A DNA stretch of 64,000 bases from Ailurus styani. Taxonomy: Eukaryota; Chordata; Mammalia; Carnivora; Ailuridae. Of this stretch, positions 11,131-21,974 are shown piece by piece. The position numbers were made by a program, and so were the translations under genes. Location of the stretch: contig LNAC01000378.1 of assembly GCA_002007465.1 (NCBI GenBank), positions 124,001 through 188,000 on the forward strand, written 5' to 3'. The notes beneath the pieces were generated by a model. That model worked only from the letters and a program-made list of their open reading frames with translations. It ran no database searches and was not told the origin of the DNA. Every line of letters begins with the position of its first letter. Within the stretch, counting starts at the first letter, position 1.

Positions 11131-12430
11131 AAAATATATGGGCTATCCATGGTGTTGGTGAGTGTGCACACGCCTACACCTCAGGTTGTTTAGAGAACAT
11201 AACTCGTTCTAGAAATCCAAAGTTCAGTCCAATCAGGGTATGAAGTGTGAGCATGGGGCACGGCAACAGAGGAAGTTAAATGGACAGAAGAAGCCAGACG
11301 GAGTCCTGAGGCTGCCAGAAGCATTCCATCACGACACCCTACTTATCGGCTAGCAGCAGCTTTAAGAAGAAACAAAAACCAAAAACTGAATTCAGTCTCA
11401 TGTGTCATGTGCAAGACACAGTCTGGGAATAAACTGGTTTGAAACTAGTATGTTCTGAGAGACGCTCTAGCACAACTGCTGTTACTTTATTTCCCTGTGG
11501 GAACCTGTCTGGATAACACTGTATGAAAGGGGTCTTCATGGGCTGAGTTATGAAAGTGGAATAGTGTATTTCCCTGGAGGGCACGCAAACCTTGCCCCCC
11601 ACTTTTGTTTTTTCAGTTGTTTTTTTTTTTTTTTTTTGNAAGCCAAGTAAAGGGCAACACCTCTTGACCCTGGCAGACAGAAGAGGTATACAGAAATGCC
11701 ATCAAATAGATTCCCAATGTACAAGACCCTCTGCCTCAGACCTCATGGAAATCCAAATAACATCACGGAGTGTGGGCAGCAAAGATCACGTCCTTGGGGC
11801 TAGCAGAGTAAAGTGACTAATGGGACTTGTGGCCAACATGGCGCTTGACTTCATTGCAGAGAAATACCTCAGAGATAGGAGAGTTCATAATGTTGCCAAG
11901 TACTTTGAGTTGCTTAGACTTAAGGTGTTCTAACAATGCAGAGTAGTTCTATAACAAGCACTCAGATGCTTCTGAGAATACCACAGGGTTAACAAGTTCA
12001 AAGAAATTTCAAGCAGTAATGGCAAAATGCTTGATCTTTCCTTTTTTTTTTTTTTTCAATTTTCAGCGTCTTTGCTAGGGGGGAAAAAAGCATAACTGAA
12101 TAAACCCTAGAATTAAGATCTCTTTTGAGTGACAATCTCTTTAGTTCTACACAGTTAAGAGAACCCCTATGGGGTTAATAGAAGACTTTGCCTGCTCAGC
12201 AGTTACATATTCCATTTAAAACTCTGGGTAACAAATCATTACCAGGCCTTCTGGGACATCATTTTTGCCACCTTTGGAAACTCTTTCTGGAAGCACGGCA
12301 TTATCCTGATACTGCACAGGAAGTGAGAGGGGCACTCCCAGACCCTGCGGGACATCCAGGGTGACTGTCATGCCCGGAGCTCACAATGTCATGCCAAGAA
12401 ATGAGCTAACCGCAGACTGTCGACACTAAA
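11131..12430. other. Non-coding sequence with poly-T tracts
   Basis: Includes a T-run at 11621-11637 followed by one undetermined base (n) at 11639, and another T-run near 12042-12056. No gene is seen. Confidence 0.45.
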
Positions 12431-12574
12431 AGGGACAATGGAAGTCATCTAGTTCAACTGCCATTATTGTAGGTACCAGCAGCTTACTCAAAACCATGGG
12501 ACTAGTCTTAAAGCTGGGATTAGAACCACGTATCATTTTTATTTGTATGTTTTCTTAAGTAGGGCCACAGAATG

Positions 12575-12815
12575 ATGATTCAGAGCTGATATTTGCTGAC
12601 TACCAACTATGCCTTGGGCACAATGACAAACCATTTACAGACATCAGCCCATTCAGGTCCCAAGATGTCCTTGGGGATTACGGACAATTATTATGCCCAT
12701 TTTACATATTCAGAAACTGATGGACAAAGTAACTTGCTTAGGGCTACACAGCTAGCAAGAATTGAGTCAGAATTCTAACTTGAACTTATGTGACCATAAA
12801 GCCCATTGCCATCCT
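12575..12815 (-). repeat. MIR SINE, old
   Basis: Reverse MIR core: 'attattatgcccattttac', 'cagaaactgatggacaaag', 'gctacacagctagcaag', then 'gtcagaattctaacttg'. Confidence 0.7.
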
Positions 12816-13244
12816 GCTTCTAGAGTAAGGTAAAGAAGAAAGCACTGAGTCAGAATATGCTTTTAGGTATCCTGTATTTTAAGCTTTGACTAACAGAGTG
12901 CCTTCCTGAACCTAGAGTCTCATTAGGACCAAAAAACCTCCCCAAATGTAGTAAACATAATCAGATTTTTGGTGGATAATACTGCATCACTAAGCAGGCA
13001 CGAACTTGGCACAAACTTGATCACTTTGTAAATCAGAGATTTCTGTTGCAAAGACACGTGCTGAAAAATGCTTTGGCCTGCAACTGTCTAAAATTGGTAA
13101 GGGTGAAAGGAACTAAAGGAAAAAAAAGAATTTGAGCCAAGACAGCCTTGGGTTGTTTGTTAGTTGCTCCTCATGGCACTCAGTTTTTCAGTCTCTCCTT
13201 CTAGCTGAGTATAAGTGTAATTTTTTTGTTCATAAATCTTTCCT
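12816..13244. other. Non-coding sequence, nothing recognised
   Basis: Unique-looking AT-rich sequence without a recognisable exon or repeat. Confidence 0.4.
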
Positions 13245-13365
13245 TTCACACAGAATACAGTCTCCCTAAAGAGTGAGGACCTTGTATTTTCTGGTGCCAA
13301 GCACAGAGTGGATGTTTATGAAAACGTTCCCAGAACCGAATATGTGTTTGCTGAATGAATGCACT
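13245..13365 (+). repeat. LINE L2 3' end fragment
   Basis: L2-like order: 'cctaaagagtgaggacc', 'gtgccaagcacagagtgg', then 'tgtttgctgaatgaatg'. Confidence 0.6.
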
Positions 13366-14340
13366 GTAGCTGAACTGGTAGGATTTTGCAGTCCACCCTA
13401 GAAACCAAACCAAGTGAGACTTTTGGAAGGACACAAAAGACTATGAAAGTTCTAGTCTCTGGAGCTGTTTGTTACTTTAAACAACTTATGAAAATGAACA
13501 GGGGCATCAGTTCAATTTCTGGAAGTCTCTTAGACTACTCCAACTGAAGAGACTGAAGGTGAGTCTGGTTCGCTCAGTTTTGAATAGTAGACTTGGCTGT
13601 TGGGAGTCAGGTAGAGGATCTGGAGAGGGAAAGAGCATTATGTGATCAAAGGGTGTACTACACACACCAGATTGACTTGAATCAAGGGCTGGAAAGCAGG
13701 TGGGGGGAAAAGCAGGGAGATTTTTGTTCTAAAACTGTGTATCAGGGCAAAACAGAGTCAACAGTGAGTCCCAACAAGTAAAACAACAAAACCTAGCTCA
13801 GATAAGACAGTGATATGGGAAGCCACCTATCAGGCCCAACAAAGGAAATGAGGGCAACTTGCACTTCTCTTTGTCTCACGTTTGTTGATGGTTTCAAGGG
13901 CTCCAGTGTCAAGTGACCCATTAAGGGGTAGGTGAGTGGTTCTCTTTCCACCACCAATCGTCTCCTCTTTTTCATCTCTACCCTTCAAAAGCCCTCTCTA
14001 AAACAGAATCCTAAATCCAGTCTTCCCATTTCAAAGGCCAGGGTGGAGTATGATGTGGGGGAGACACCAACAACAGCACTCAGGGGGCGCAGGACTAGCT
14101 CAGTGTCCCCCCCCCAGCCTCTCCCCACAGCCTCATGAAGCTCATGTGAGAGAGAGGAGAGCTGCATATTATTTAGGAGCACATAATATCACAGCATATA
14201 AAGTCTCAGTCAAAAACATTTACCAATACAGGAAGGGTAACATGCTATTCTTAAGGAGATGAATCTCTGATTTAGGGAAAAAAAACAGTTCAAATAAATG
14301 GCTAGTTTTCCCATTAGAAGAATTTTCAACTATATCCAGA
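13366..14340. other. Non-coding sequence, nothing recognised
   Basis: Contains a C-run at 14108-14116. Short frames are present, none with a recognisable product. Confidence 0.4.
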
Positions 14341-14341
14341 T

Positions 14342-14445
14342 GGGAAAAAAAGAAAGAAAGAAAGAAAGGAAAGAAAGAAAGAAAGAAAGAAAGGAAAGAA
14401 AGAAAGAAAGAAGGAAAGAAAGAGAATGAAAGAAAGAAAAAGAAA

Positions 14446-14501
<56 letters not shown>

Positions 14502-14540
14502 GAAAGAGAGAAAGAAAGAAAGAAAGAGAAAGAAAGAAAA
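14342..14540. repeat. (GAAA)n polypurine microsatellite
   Basis: About 200 bp of A and G in GAAA-type units, with a single pyrimidine interruption (t at 14427). A 74-codon minus-strand and a 66-codon plus-strand frame across it are only the repeat translated (SFLSF or KERKK). Confidence 0.97.
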
Positions 14541-15884
14541 TTAACTGGGATCACAGGGCTTCCTCCATCTTGGGTGCTAATGTTCTATTGACAAGTTATA
14601 ATGAGGGCTTCTCTGTCCCACAGTGAGGAATAGGCTCATTAAAACTCGAGGAACAGGAGAGCAAGCTTTCAACTCCCTTGTTTTTTAAACTTCACTGGTT
14701 TTTAGAAATACTAAATGAATTGCCTGACAAAACGATGTTATTGATTTCAAAGTGTGTCTGCATTCTTGTGCTTGCATTTGCATTTGAATCTGAGCTACTT
14801 AGAGTGTCAGTTGTTGGAGAGAAGAATGGAAATGAGAGTTCTGTGGTGGGCTCGGGAAGACTGATGTGTTGACTCTTCCACTTAGTCACTGTGGAAATAA
14901 GCCTTATATGAACCTTGGCTTCTTCTTGATCAAAACACATCAATTAACATGGTTTGAACATTGCTTTCTTCTGGATTAGAAGAAAGGAGGATCCCAAATT
15001 TTAAACCATTAAATAAGATGGCTATTCCACAATGTAACCCTATTAGGATGCCAGGCCGTAACTTCGAAAGGCACTGTTAATGTATGCTCTCAATGATCCA
15101 AGCCGGAGCATGTGTTGTGCTGAAACAGTAAATAACCCAAAAATCACTTAGATTTGGTTTGAGAAGGCACTCTGTGATTTGTGTGTATGTGTGGCAGGTG
15201 GGGCCTCCTAATTACTTTTTCTTATGCTAATATTAGCATGGATTTCTATGCCTCCAGCACATAATTGGTGGCAGAGAGAGAGAGAAGTCAAAGGCAACTC
15301 TGAAGTTCAGAGCCATTATCAGAAAGAGAAGTAGCTTTAAGGGAGGACAATGCTTCAGAGATGTTGATTTGGAGTTGATACTAGAGGATCAACTTGATGA
15401 AAATGTCCAGTCTTGAGGACTGGGATTCTATATCTTCTGCAGAGGTCATGGGATGGAATCCCAGGGAATGTCCCGTTGGGGGTAGCTAGGAACAGAGGGA
15501 TGACAGCAAAGAAATTGCAGGGGTTGCTATCACTAAGACAGGAGGAGAATCAGCCTTCTTCTAAGTCCCAGATTTCTAAGGAAGGAGAAATTCTATAGAA
15601 TGAGAGGGCAACCAGCATTATGGGAGGCTAGTGAGAAGCTGAGTGGGGTAAGGACTGCACCCGGGCCGGGAGACTGGGGTTTGGGAGGTTGTGGCAACTC
15701 TAAAACTGTGAGCAGAGTAGAAGGCTCAGGAATTCTGTTGCGAGGGGGCTGAGGGAGAGGGGAAGAGAGACAGAGGCGGTTGAAAGAAAATGAGAAAAAT
15801 AAACCAAAATTAACCTGCAACTAACCTGGGGAGTGGCATCAAGTAAAAATGTGGTTGCTTGTCTGTTTCAAGAGACAGGTGAGG
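14541..15884. other. Non-coding sequence
   Basis: Unique sequence, with a 16-bp perfect palindrome at 15224 and a GAGA run near 15273. No exon or repeat is recognised. Confidence 0.4.
15224..15239. other. 16-bp perfect palindrome
   Basis: ATGCTAATATTAGCAT equals its own reverse complement. It carries two octamer-like ATGCTAAT halves back to back. Confidence 0.6.
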
Positions 15885-16078
15885 GGCGCCTGGGTGGCTC
15901 AGTGGGTTAAAGCCTCTGCCTTCAACTCAGGTCATGGTCTCAGGGTCCTGGGATCGAGGCCCGCATCGGGCTCCCTGCTCAGCGGGGAGCCTGCTTCCTC
16001 CTCTTTCTCTGCCTGCCTCTCTGCCTACTTGTAATTTCTCTCTCTGTCAAAAAAATAAATAAAATCTTTTAAAAAAAG
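15885..16078 (+). mobile_element. Young CAN-SINE
   Basis: Mustelid-type body and tail (gcctacttgtaatttctc, then aataaataaaatctttt). The target duplication is imperfect: acaggtga before and agaggtga after. Confidence 0.93.
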
Positions 16079-16412
16079 AGGTGATGTGCACGTTTTAGAA
16101 TTTACTTTGTAGGAGACCCTGAAGAGAGCTGACAAAGGAGGTAACAGGAGAAGCACAGTCTTGAAGGTGGTGAGACGATGGCGTTAGGAACACCAGAGGT
16201 GCAGGGAACCTCAGAGAGAAGAAGCACGTTCTCCTCTGAGACTAGTGGGGAAGGGAGGAGATAACGGGGATGTGGAAAGACATGTTGAGGGGATAGAAGG
16301 GGGAACTCCTAGGCCCATACATAGTAGGAGGCGAGCAGTGGGACTGTACTTGTGAAGTGAACAGGGGATGACAAGCGGCAGGAATGTTCTAGGAAATCAA
16401 AATTAACCAGAT
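16079..16412. other. Purine-rich non-coding sequence
   Basis: AG-rich unique sequence that may be decayed old LINE, but I cannot assign it. Confidence 0.35.
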
Positions 16413-16426
16413 AAAAAAGATTTTCG

Positions 16427-16622
16427 GGGCGCCTGGGTGGCTCAGTGGGTTAAAGCCTCTGCTTTCGGCTCAGGTCATAATCTCAGGGTCCTGGGATGGA
16501 GGCCCGCATCGGGCTCTCTGCTCAGCAGGGAGCCTGCTTCCCCCTCTCTCTCTGCCTGCCTCTCTGCCTCCTTGTGATCTTTCTCCCGCTGTGAAATAAA
16601 TAAATAAAATCTTAAATAAAAA
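16427..16622 (+). mobile_element. Young CAN-SINE, complete
   Basis: Full body and tail. The 14-bp duplication aaaaaagattttcg is perfect at 16413-16426 and 16623-16636. Confidence 0.96.
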
Positions 16623-16636
16623 AAAAAAGATTTTCG

Positions 16637-17189
16637 AGCAGCAATGGGAGTCCTGGTGGAATAAAGTGATCACATTTGTTTTGACCAAGTCTGCCCAAGT
16701 CAGGGAATGTTTTTAGGCCAAGAATAGAATCAAGTCCAAGATCAGGGAGAAATGCTCTAGAAAGGCAAGGAAGTGGGCATGATCCAGCCAAAGAGGAGCT
16801 GCATGGAATAATCCCCGCGTGCCTTTCTCTTTAGGATCCACAAGATGCTGCTGCTGCTTTGTAGCTGCAGGATGTTGGTCTCAGGAAAACCTTTGCACGC
16901 ATGGAGAAACTAAGAGGACTATCAAATGAAGTGGGGTTGTTTCAAAGAAAACATGGAGGTTTAACTAAAGATAGACACAAAATGTGAGGAGGCAATCCAT
17001 CCAAAGAAAAGAAGACTTGGGGGGACTTGGTATAATTTATCAAATCACACTGATGATTGGATTTGTCCATAATCTCCCTGAGAATAAAAAAACCAATCTA
17101 AAACGTCCTATGGAAAATAACATAGAGTGTGAGCGCATGTTCTCAGCTTCCCCTGTTATTCTGTAACTAGTATTTCATGACTGAAAGAA
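16637..17189. other. Non-coding sequence, nothing recognised
   Basis: Unique-looking sequence with a small 'gctgctgctgc' run near 16847. No gene. Confidence 0.4.
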
Positions 17190-17410
17190 ATCATATACCG
17201 TAAGGGTACAAGGCAAGGGCTGTGGAGGCCAAGTGGATGGGTTTAAATCCAGGTTGTTGAGACCTTAGACAAATTATTTATCCTCTCTGTGTCTTACTAT
17301 TTTTCATGTGGAAAAACAAGCTCAATTAAGTGGCTGTATCTCATAGGCTGTTGTGAGGAGTAAATGCATGAGACTTTATTCATTTAATACGTAAAACAGT
17401 GTGCACTGAA
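17190..17410 (+). repeat. MIR SINE, old
   Basis: Sense-direction MIR: 'gggtttaaatccaggttg', 'gacaaattatttatcctc', 'cataggctgttgtgagg', then the 'taatacgtaaaacagtg' end. Confidence 0.7.
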
Positions 17411-17564
17411 CGAAAATTTGCCACTGGTATTATTCATTGCTTCTGCCCAGTATTTTCGGAGAATGTGGCTTATACATACAACTATTAACAGTATATCTAA
17501 TTCTTTTATTTTGGTATTTGTCTATTTTTCCTCATGTTCCTCCTTGGAGGCAAAGACAATACTC

Positions 17565-17995
17565 GAGGTTCAGTTCTATGACTCAAATGACAGGTGGCGT
17601 AACATGGACAGCAAGCGGCTGCAATTGCTAGGGTTAGAGGACCCGCCTCCAAGATGGCTGCATCGCTCACATGACAAGTACCTGGGTTGGAATGGCTGAA
17701 AGATAAGCTCAGCTGCGACTATCCGTAGGAAAAGCTACCTTCAACATGCCAGTCTCAGGAAAGTTTGCCTTCTGACATGGCAGCTCAGAGTTCCAAAAGT
17801 AAGTGTTTTTGAGAACAAGATGGAGTGGTTTGGCCTTTTATGACTAAACCTCAGAAGTTAGGTAGTATTACTCTGTCCTGCTACACTGGTCAAACAGCCC
17901 CAAGCCCACCCCGATTTATTTAAGGGAATACAGACTCTACTTATTTATCAATGAGAGGAGTATCAAAGAATTGTGGCTATTTTGTGAAACTTCCA
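17565..17995 (-). repeat. MaLR/MLT1-like LTR remnant
   Basis: Contains 'gacatggcagctcagag', 'ttggccttttatgac', 'cctcagaagttaggtag', 'cactggtcaaacagcc' and 'caatgagaggagtatcaaag', in the order seen in reversed MLT1-type LTRs. The ends are not sharp. Confidence 0.5.
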
Positions 17996-18780
17996 CCACC
18001 CTGTTCCATGGCATCTCTTGTTTATAATGTCTCAACATCTCACCACTGTCCCCTCTGCTATTTCTCTAGTTCAGGCTCTTGCTCTTTCTCACCAGGACCA
18101 CTGCGATTATTTTCTAAATGGTCTCTTCCTCCATTCCTGTTCCTTCTTATCCATTTTCTATAGAGAACCCAGAGGAAATTTGTAAAATCATAAATCAGAT
18201 CCCATCATCCCTTTCCTTAAAACCCTCTAATACAGGCGCCTGGGTGGCTCGGTGGGTTAAAGCCTCCGCCTTCAGCTCAGGTCATGATCTCAGGGTGGTG
18301 GGATCGAGGCCCGCATCAGGCTCCCTGCTCAGCAGGGAGCCTGCTTCCTCCTCTCTCTCTGCCTGCCTCTCTGCCTACTTGTGATCTCTCTCTCTCTGTG
18401 TCAAGTGAATAAATAAAATCTTAAAAAAAAGAATATTAAAAAAACCCCACTAACACCTTCCCACTCCCCTTAGAATAAAGTCTAAACTCTTTAGGGCTGC
18501 TGTCCACCTCTCCTCTCTCATCACCCTCAGCTTCCTGGTTACACCTGGTCACTCTGACTTCCTCTTGATTTTCCTCTCCCAGTGTGCCCCTATCTCAGTA
18601 AATGGAACCGAAGTGTTCATTCCTCTCTATCTCCAGCACCCTAGTCCAGACGCCCATCATCTCTCTTCTTGACCAGAGTAGTGACTCCCAGCTAGCCTCG
18701 TTACTTCTGTCCTTGCCCTCTCACAGATCCTGCTCACCCTGCCCCCAAAGAGCTCTTACTAAAACTTATATTTCTATCCC
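17996..18780 (+). repeat. Old LINE-like region, split by a SINE
   Basis: The phrases 'ccaggaccactgcgatta', 'cagatcccatcatcc', 'cttaaaaccctctaa' (before the SINE) and 'agaataaagtctaaactc' (after it) form one continuous old repeat. A second related start ('caccctagtccagacgcc') follows at 18640. L2 versus other old LINE is unresolved. Confidence 0.5.
18235..18432 (+). mobile_element. Young CAN-SINE inserted in an old LINE-like repeat
   Basis: Full body. The tail has the variant 'tgtcaagtgaataaataaa'. Flanks 'aaaaccctctaataca' and 'aaaaccccactaacac' look like a diverged target duplication. Confidence 0.92.
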
Positions 18781-18856
18781 ATAAGCACTTCACACTCAAG
18801 CGTTCAAAACTGGACATGAACCTGCCCCCAAACCTGCTCCTTTTCTAAATTCTCTC

Positions 18857-19043
18857 TTTCAGTGAATGGTCCTCAGTTCTCCAATCCAAAACTTTGGTCT
18901 TTGTCTTTGACCTCTACGTTCACAATCCAAAACTCTTTCAGTGAATGGCCCTCAGTTCTCCAATCCAAAACTTTAGGCTTCGTCTTTGACCTCTACCTTC
19001 ACAATCCAAAACTTTGGGCTCCGTCTTTGACCTCTACCTTCAC
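18857..19043 (+). repeat. Short tandem array, about 75-bp and 56-bp units
   Basis: 'tttcagtgaatgg' starts at 18857 and again near 18937, and 'gtctttgacctctac' occurs three times (about 18901, 18980, 19023), each followed by 'ttcacaa'. The array is two full units plus a partial third. Confidence 0.85.
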
Positions 19044-19210
19044 AACTCACAGTTAGGGCCCAAGTCCTTGGAAGCATACAGTATGAAGTACAGAACCCAA
19101 AAGAAGACAGCCCTAGGTCCATGTATAGGCTCTGCTATTTACTCGCTACATAATCTGAGAAAAGCAACTTCTCTGAGCACTGATACTTATATGTATAAAA
19201 TTGAAAAACT

Positions 19211-19399
19211 GGGTGCCTGGGTGGCTCAGTTGGTTAAGTGACTGCCTTCGGCTCAGGTCATGATCCTAGAGTCCCGGGATCGAGTCCCGCATCAGGCTCC
19301 CAGCTCCACGGGGAGTCTGCTTCTCCCTCTGACCTTCTCCTCTCTCATGGTCTCTCTCCCCCTCTCTCTCAAAATAAATAAAATCTTTAGAAAAATAAA
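19211..19399 (+). mobile_element. CAN-SINE, older caniform type, complete
   Basis: The body 'ttggttaagtgactgcc' and 'gggagtctgcttctccc' belongs to a type shared widely in caniforms. The 16-bp duplication ataaaattgaaaaact (one mismatch) is at 19195-19210 and 19400-19415. Confidence 0.95.
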
Positions 19400-19415
19400 A
19401 TAAAATTGAGAAACT

Positions 19416-19954
19416 AATAATATACATTTCTTTTAAAATATATATTTCTTAGAGTTGATATGAGTTTTCAAAGAAATAACTCTTTAAAATTATTTGCATC
19501 ATGATTCCTAATGAGCTCAATAAGATCTCCTTAAAGGCTATTCTTATTAAATTAGACCTTAGCCTGGTTTGAATAAACAAGCTAGAAAAAGCATTTGTGG
19601 AACAACTGAAAAATTTTAAATTGATGGGTTTTTAAATGTAGGAAATTAACTTTGTTAGGTGTGTAAAGTACATTATAGTTATTTGAGAAAATGTTTGTAA
19701 ATTTTTTAGAGATTCATGTGGGTATATTTATGGTTTAAATATCTAATTGATATTACCTCAGGGAAAAATAGATATGACAAAACATTAATAATTATTAAAT
19801 TTAGATCATGGCTAGTCATTGTACTATTCTATTTTTCTTCATGTTTAGAGATTTTAATAAATAAGAAAGGAGTAAAAAGAATAAACACAAGATATAAGTC
19901 CATCTGCAATAGCCCTAGAATCATCCACTTCTCTTCACTCCCAGTTGCTTCAGT
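19416..19954. other. AT-rich non-coding sequence
   Basis: Strongly AT-rich, with no recognisable repeat or exon. Confidence 0.4.
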
Positions 19955-20120
19955 TTAGAAGTTGGCAAACGTTTCCTGTAAAGAGCCAGATGGTAAATAT
20001 TTTAGATTGTGTGGGCCATACTATCTCTATAATAGCTTTTCAACTCCGCCAATGCAGTATTAGAAGCAGCCAGTGACAATACACACATGTATGAGTATGG
20101 CTCTAGTTTAAGGAAGGCAA
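19955..20120 (+). repeat. hAT-type MITE fragment, first copy
   Basis: Starts 'gttggcaaacgtttcctg', then 'aaagagccagatggtaaat' and 'tgtgtgggccatactatc'. This is the left half of a common mammalian hAT-type element whose ends read tcagcaaact. Confidence 0.6.
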
Positions 20121-20171
20121 TGGGTTAGAGGGTTTTAAGAGTACTCATACTTGGGTCAGAGTTGATGAGAG

Positions 20172-20256
20172 CTTCAGTTAGCAAACTACAGCCCGTGAGC
20201 TACATTTGGGCTACCACTTGTTTTTATAAATAAAGCGTTATTGGGAAAAAACCACT
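20172..20256 (-). repeat. hAT-type MITE fragment, opposite orientation
   Basis: Starts 'gttagcaaactacagccc', then 'gagctacatttgggctac' and 'tttttataaataaagcg'. These are the other end of the same family, turned around, about 50 bp after the first copy. Confidence 0.6.
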
Positions 20257-20800
20257 GATAAGACAAGCTGAGGAGTGAATACTCTACCAATGGATCATTT
20301 GTCCAGACTCTGCAAGAATTATGCCGTTGTTCGCTTTGACCCACCCATGAATATGATCTGGGGACACAAAAAGAGTCACTGCATATGTCTGTACAGGTTG
20401 TTCACTGCACAAGGGTTCCAGGCCAAGGTGGTTGAAGAGATGCTAAAATCCAGCCCATGCTCTATTTACAAGCTATGTGCTCTGGTGAGGGGCTTTAATT
20501 ACCTGATGGAAGAAGCACATGTGGGTTAGCGATGGCAGCCCTGATCATGATACAATCATTTTAGAGATGCATTACATCATTCAGGAAACCAAAGTTCCTC
20601 CTAGGGTACTGATCCTAATGTCGTCTAACTTACCTCCAGTAGGAAACACTGGGGTTCCCATGTTTACATATTTGTTTGTTTGTTCATAATTTTTATATTT
20701 CTAGAGATTGAGTGACGTCCAATACTTTTCTTCATACTAAGTATCTTGAAATTCCCTAAAAAAAAAGGTATGTTTACAATATATCTGAATAGTCATTTAA
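20257..20800. other. Non-coding sequence with an 84-codon open frame
   Basis: A plus-strand frame at 20275-20529 starts MNTLPMDHLSRLC and ends EEAHVG. I recognise no family, and there is no splice or polyadenylation context. It could be a chance frame or an unrecognised decayed retrocopy. Confidence 0.3.
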
Positions 20801-20814
20801 TTGTATGTCTGTAC

Positions 20815-20986
20815 TGAACATTGAGATGAATAAGGTACAGTCCCTGCTCTCAACAAACTTCTAGACCAATGACAAAAGCAGAGATGTAATCACATCATGA
20901 CAGGAAATCTGACAAGAGCCATGATAAAGAGACTCCCTGGAGATACTGAGAAAGTACCAAGAAGGAGCTCCAGCCTTGACTATTTG

Positions 20987-21046
<60 letters not shown>

Positions 21047-21230
21047 GCGCGCGCACGCACATGCGCATGCATATGTGTATGTTGGGGAAAAGACTGTGAG
21101 GCTTTCCAGAGGGGTGGTGTGATGACCAAACTGAGTCTTGAAGGAGGAAGAGTTTGAGTGACCTTCAAATATGGAAGTGAAATACAGAAGGAGTCTTCTA
21201 AGTGGAAGAGGACTTGAAAAACAGGAAGAC
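20815..21230 (+). repeat. Ancient LINE-like repeat with (TG)n inside
   Basis: 'acagtccctgctctcaac' and, after the microsatellite, 'tgagtcttgaaggaggaag' and 'gaagaggacttgaaaaac' follow the order of old L1M-type 3' regions. The family is unresolved. Confidence 0.4.
20987..21082. repeat. (TG)n-(CG)n alternating purine-pyrimidine tract
   Basis: A 96-bp unbroken purine-pyrimidine alternation: a GT run (20991-21033), then CG/CA-rich units to about 21060, then atgcgcatgcatatgtg. Such tracts are the classic Z-DNA-prone type. Confidence 0.95.
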
Positions 21231-21239
21231 CTAAGAGGC

Positions 21240-21900
21240 TCTAAAGAATGTATACACATGGAAAGATAAATACTGCATGATTTCACTTATATCTGGAATC
21301 TAAAATAGTCAAATTCATAGGAGCAGAGACTAGAATGGTAGTTGCCGGGGCTGGGGTGATTTGAAATGAGATGTTGGTCAAAGGGAACAAAGTTTTAATT
21401 ATGCAAGACGAATGAATTCTGGAGATCTCATGTATAGCATGATGATGATAGTTAATATTATACTGTATATTTGAATTTACTAGGAGGATAGTTCTTAAAT
21501 TAAATGTTCTCACCACCACCACTCCCACACACAAATGGTAACTGTACAGATGTGATGAATAAATTATTTAGCTTGGGTGCGGTGATCTCTTCAAAATATA
21601 TACATATATCGGGCGCCTGGGTGGCTCAGTGGGTTAAAGCCGCTGCCTTCGGCTCAGGTCATGATCCCAGGGTCCTGGGATCGAGGCCCACATCGGGCTC
21701 TCTGCTCGGCAGGGAGCCTGCTTCCTCCTCTCTCCTCTCTCTCTCTGCCTGCCTCTCCGCCTACTTGTAATCTCTCTCTCTGTGTCAAATGAATAAATAA
21801 AATCTTTAAAAATATATATATATATATACATATATCAAAGTGTCTAGTCATAAATTTTAAATATATATAATTTTCATATGTCAAAGATATCTTAATAAAG
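21240..21900 (+). mobile_element. L1 3' end, sense, interrupted by a young SINE
   Basis: Has the L1MA/MB-like 3' order: 'aataaatactgcatgattt', 'ggaatctaaaatagtc', 'gactagaatggtagttgc', 'ctaggaggatagttctta', then 'aactgtacagatgtg'. It continues after the SINE at 21837 with 'aaagtgtctagtc'. No ORF2 remains. Confidence 0.75.
21611..21821 (+). mobile_element. Very young CAN-SINE inside an L1 3' end
   Basis: Complete copy with the variant features 'aagccgctgcc', 'gctcggcaggg', 'ctctccgcc', 'tgtaatctc' and 'gtcaaatgaataaa'. The 15-bp duplication atatatacatatatc is at 21596-21610 and 21822-21836. Confidence 0.95.
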
Positions 21901-21974
21901 TTGTTTCAAGAATGAACATAACGATACATGTATAAAAATAATGTGTGTGTTGGAGGGTACTTGTTGTGGGTAGA

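Noticed and set aside
14330..14554. Low-complexity frame of S, F and L
   Set aside because: It is the GAAA repeat read on the minus strand.
17636..17700. Possible small exon near 'gaggacccgcctccaagatgg'
   Set aside because: The sequence belongs to a reversed MaLR-type LTR, and no matching splice partners were seen.
20275..20529. 84-codon frame that looked protein-like
   Set aside because: I recognise no family, and no intron, poly(A) tail or target duplication supports a retrocopy. It is kept only as an unassigned stretch.
20861..21286. 141-codon minus-strand frame
   Set aside because: A large part is the TG/CG microsatellite translated (alternating T-H and A-R), and the rest is old LINE.
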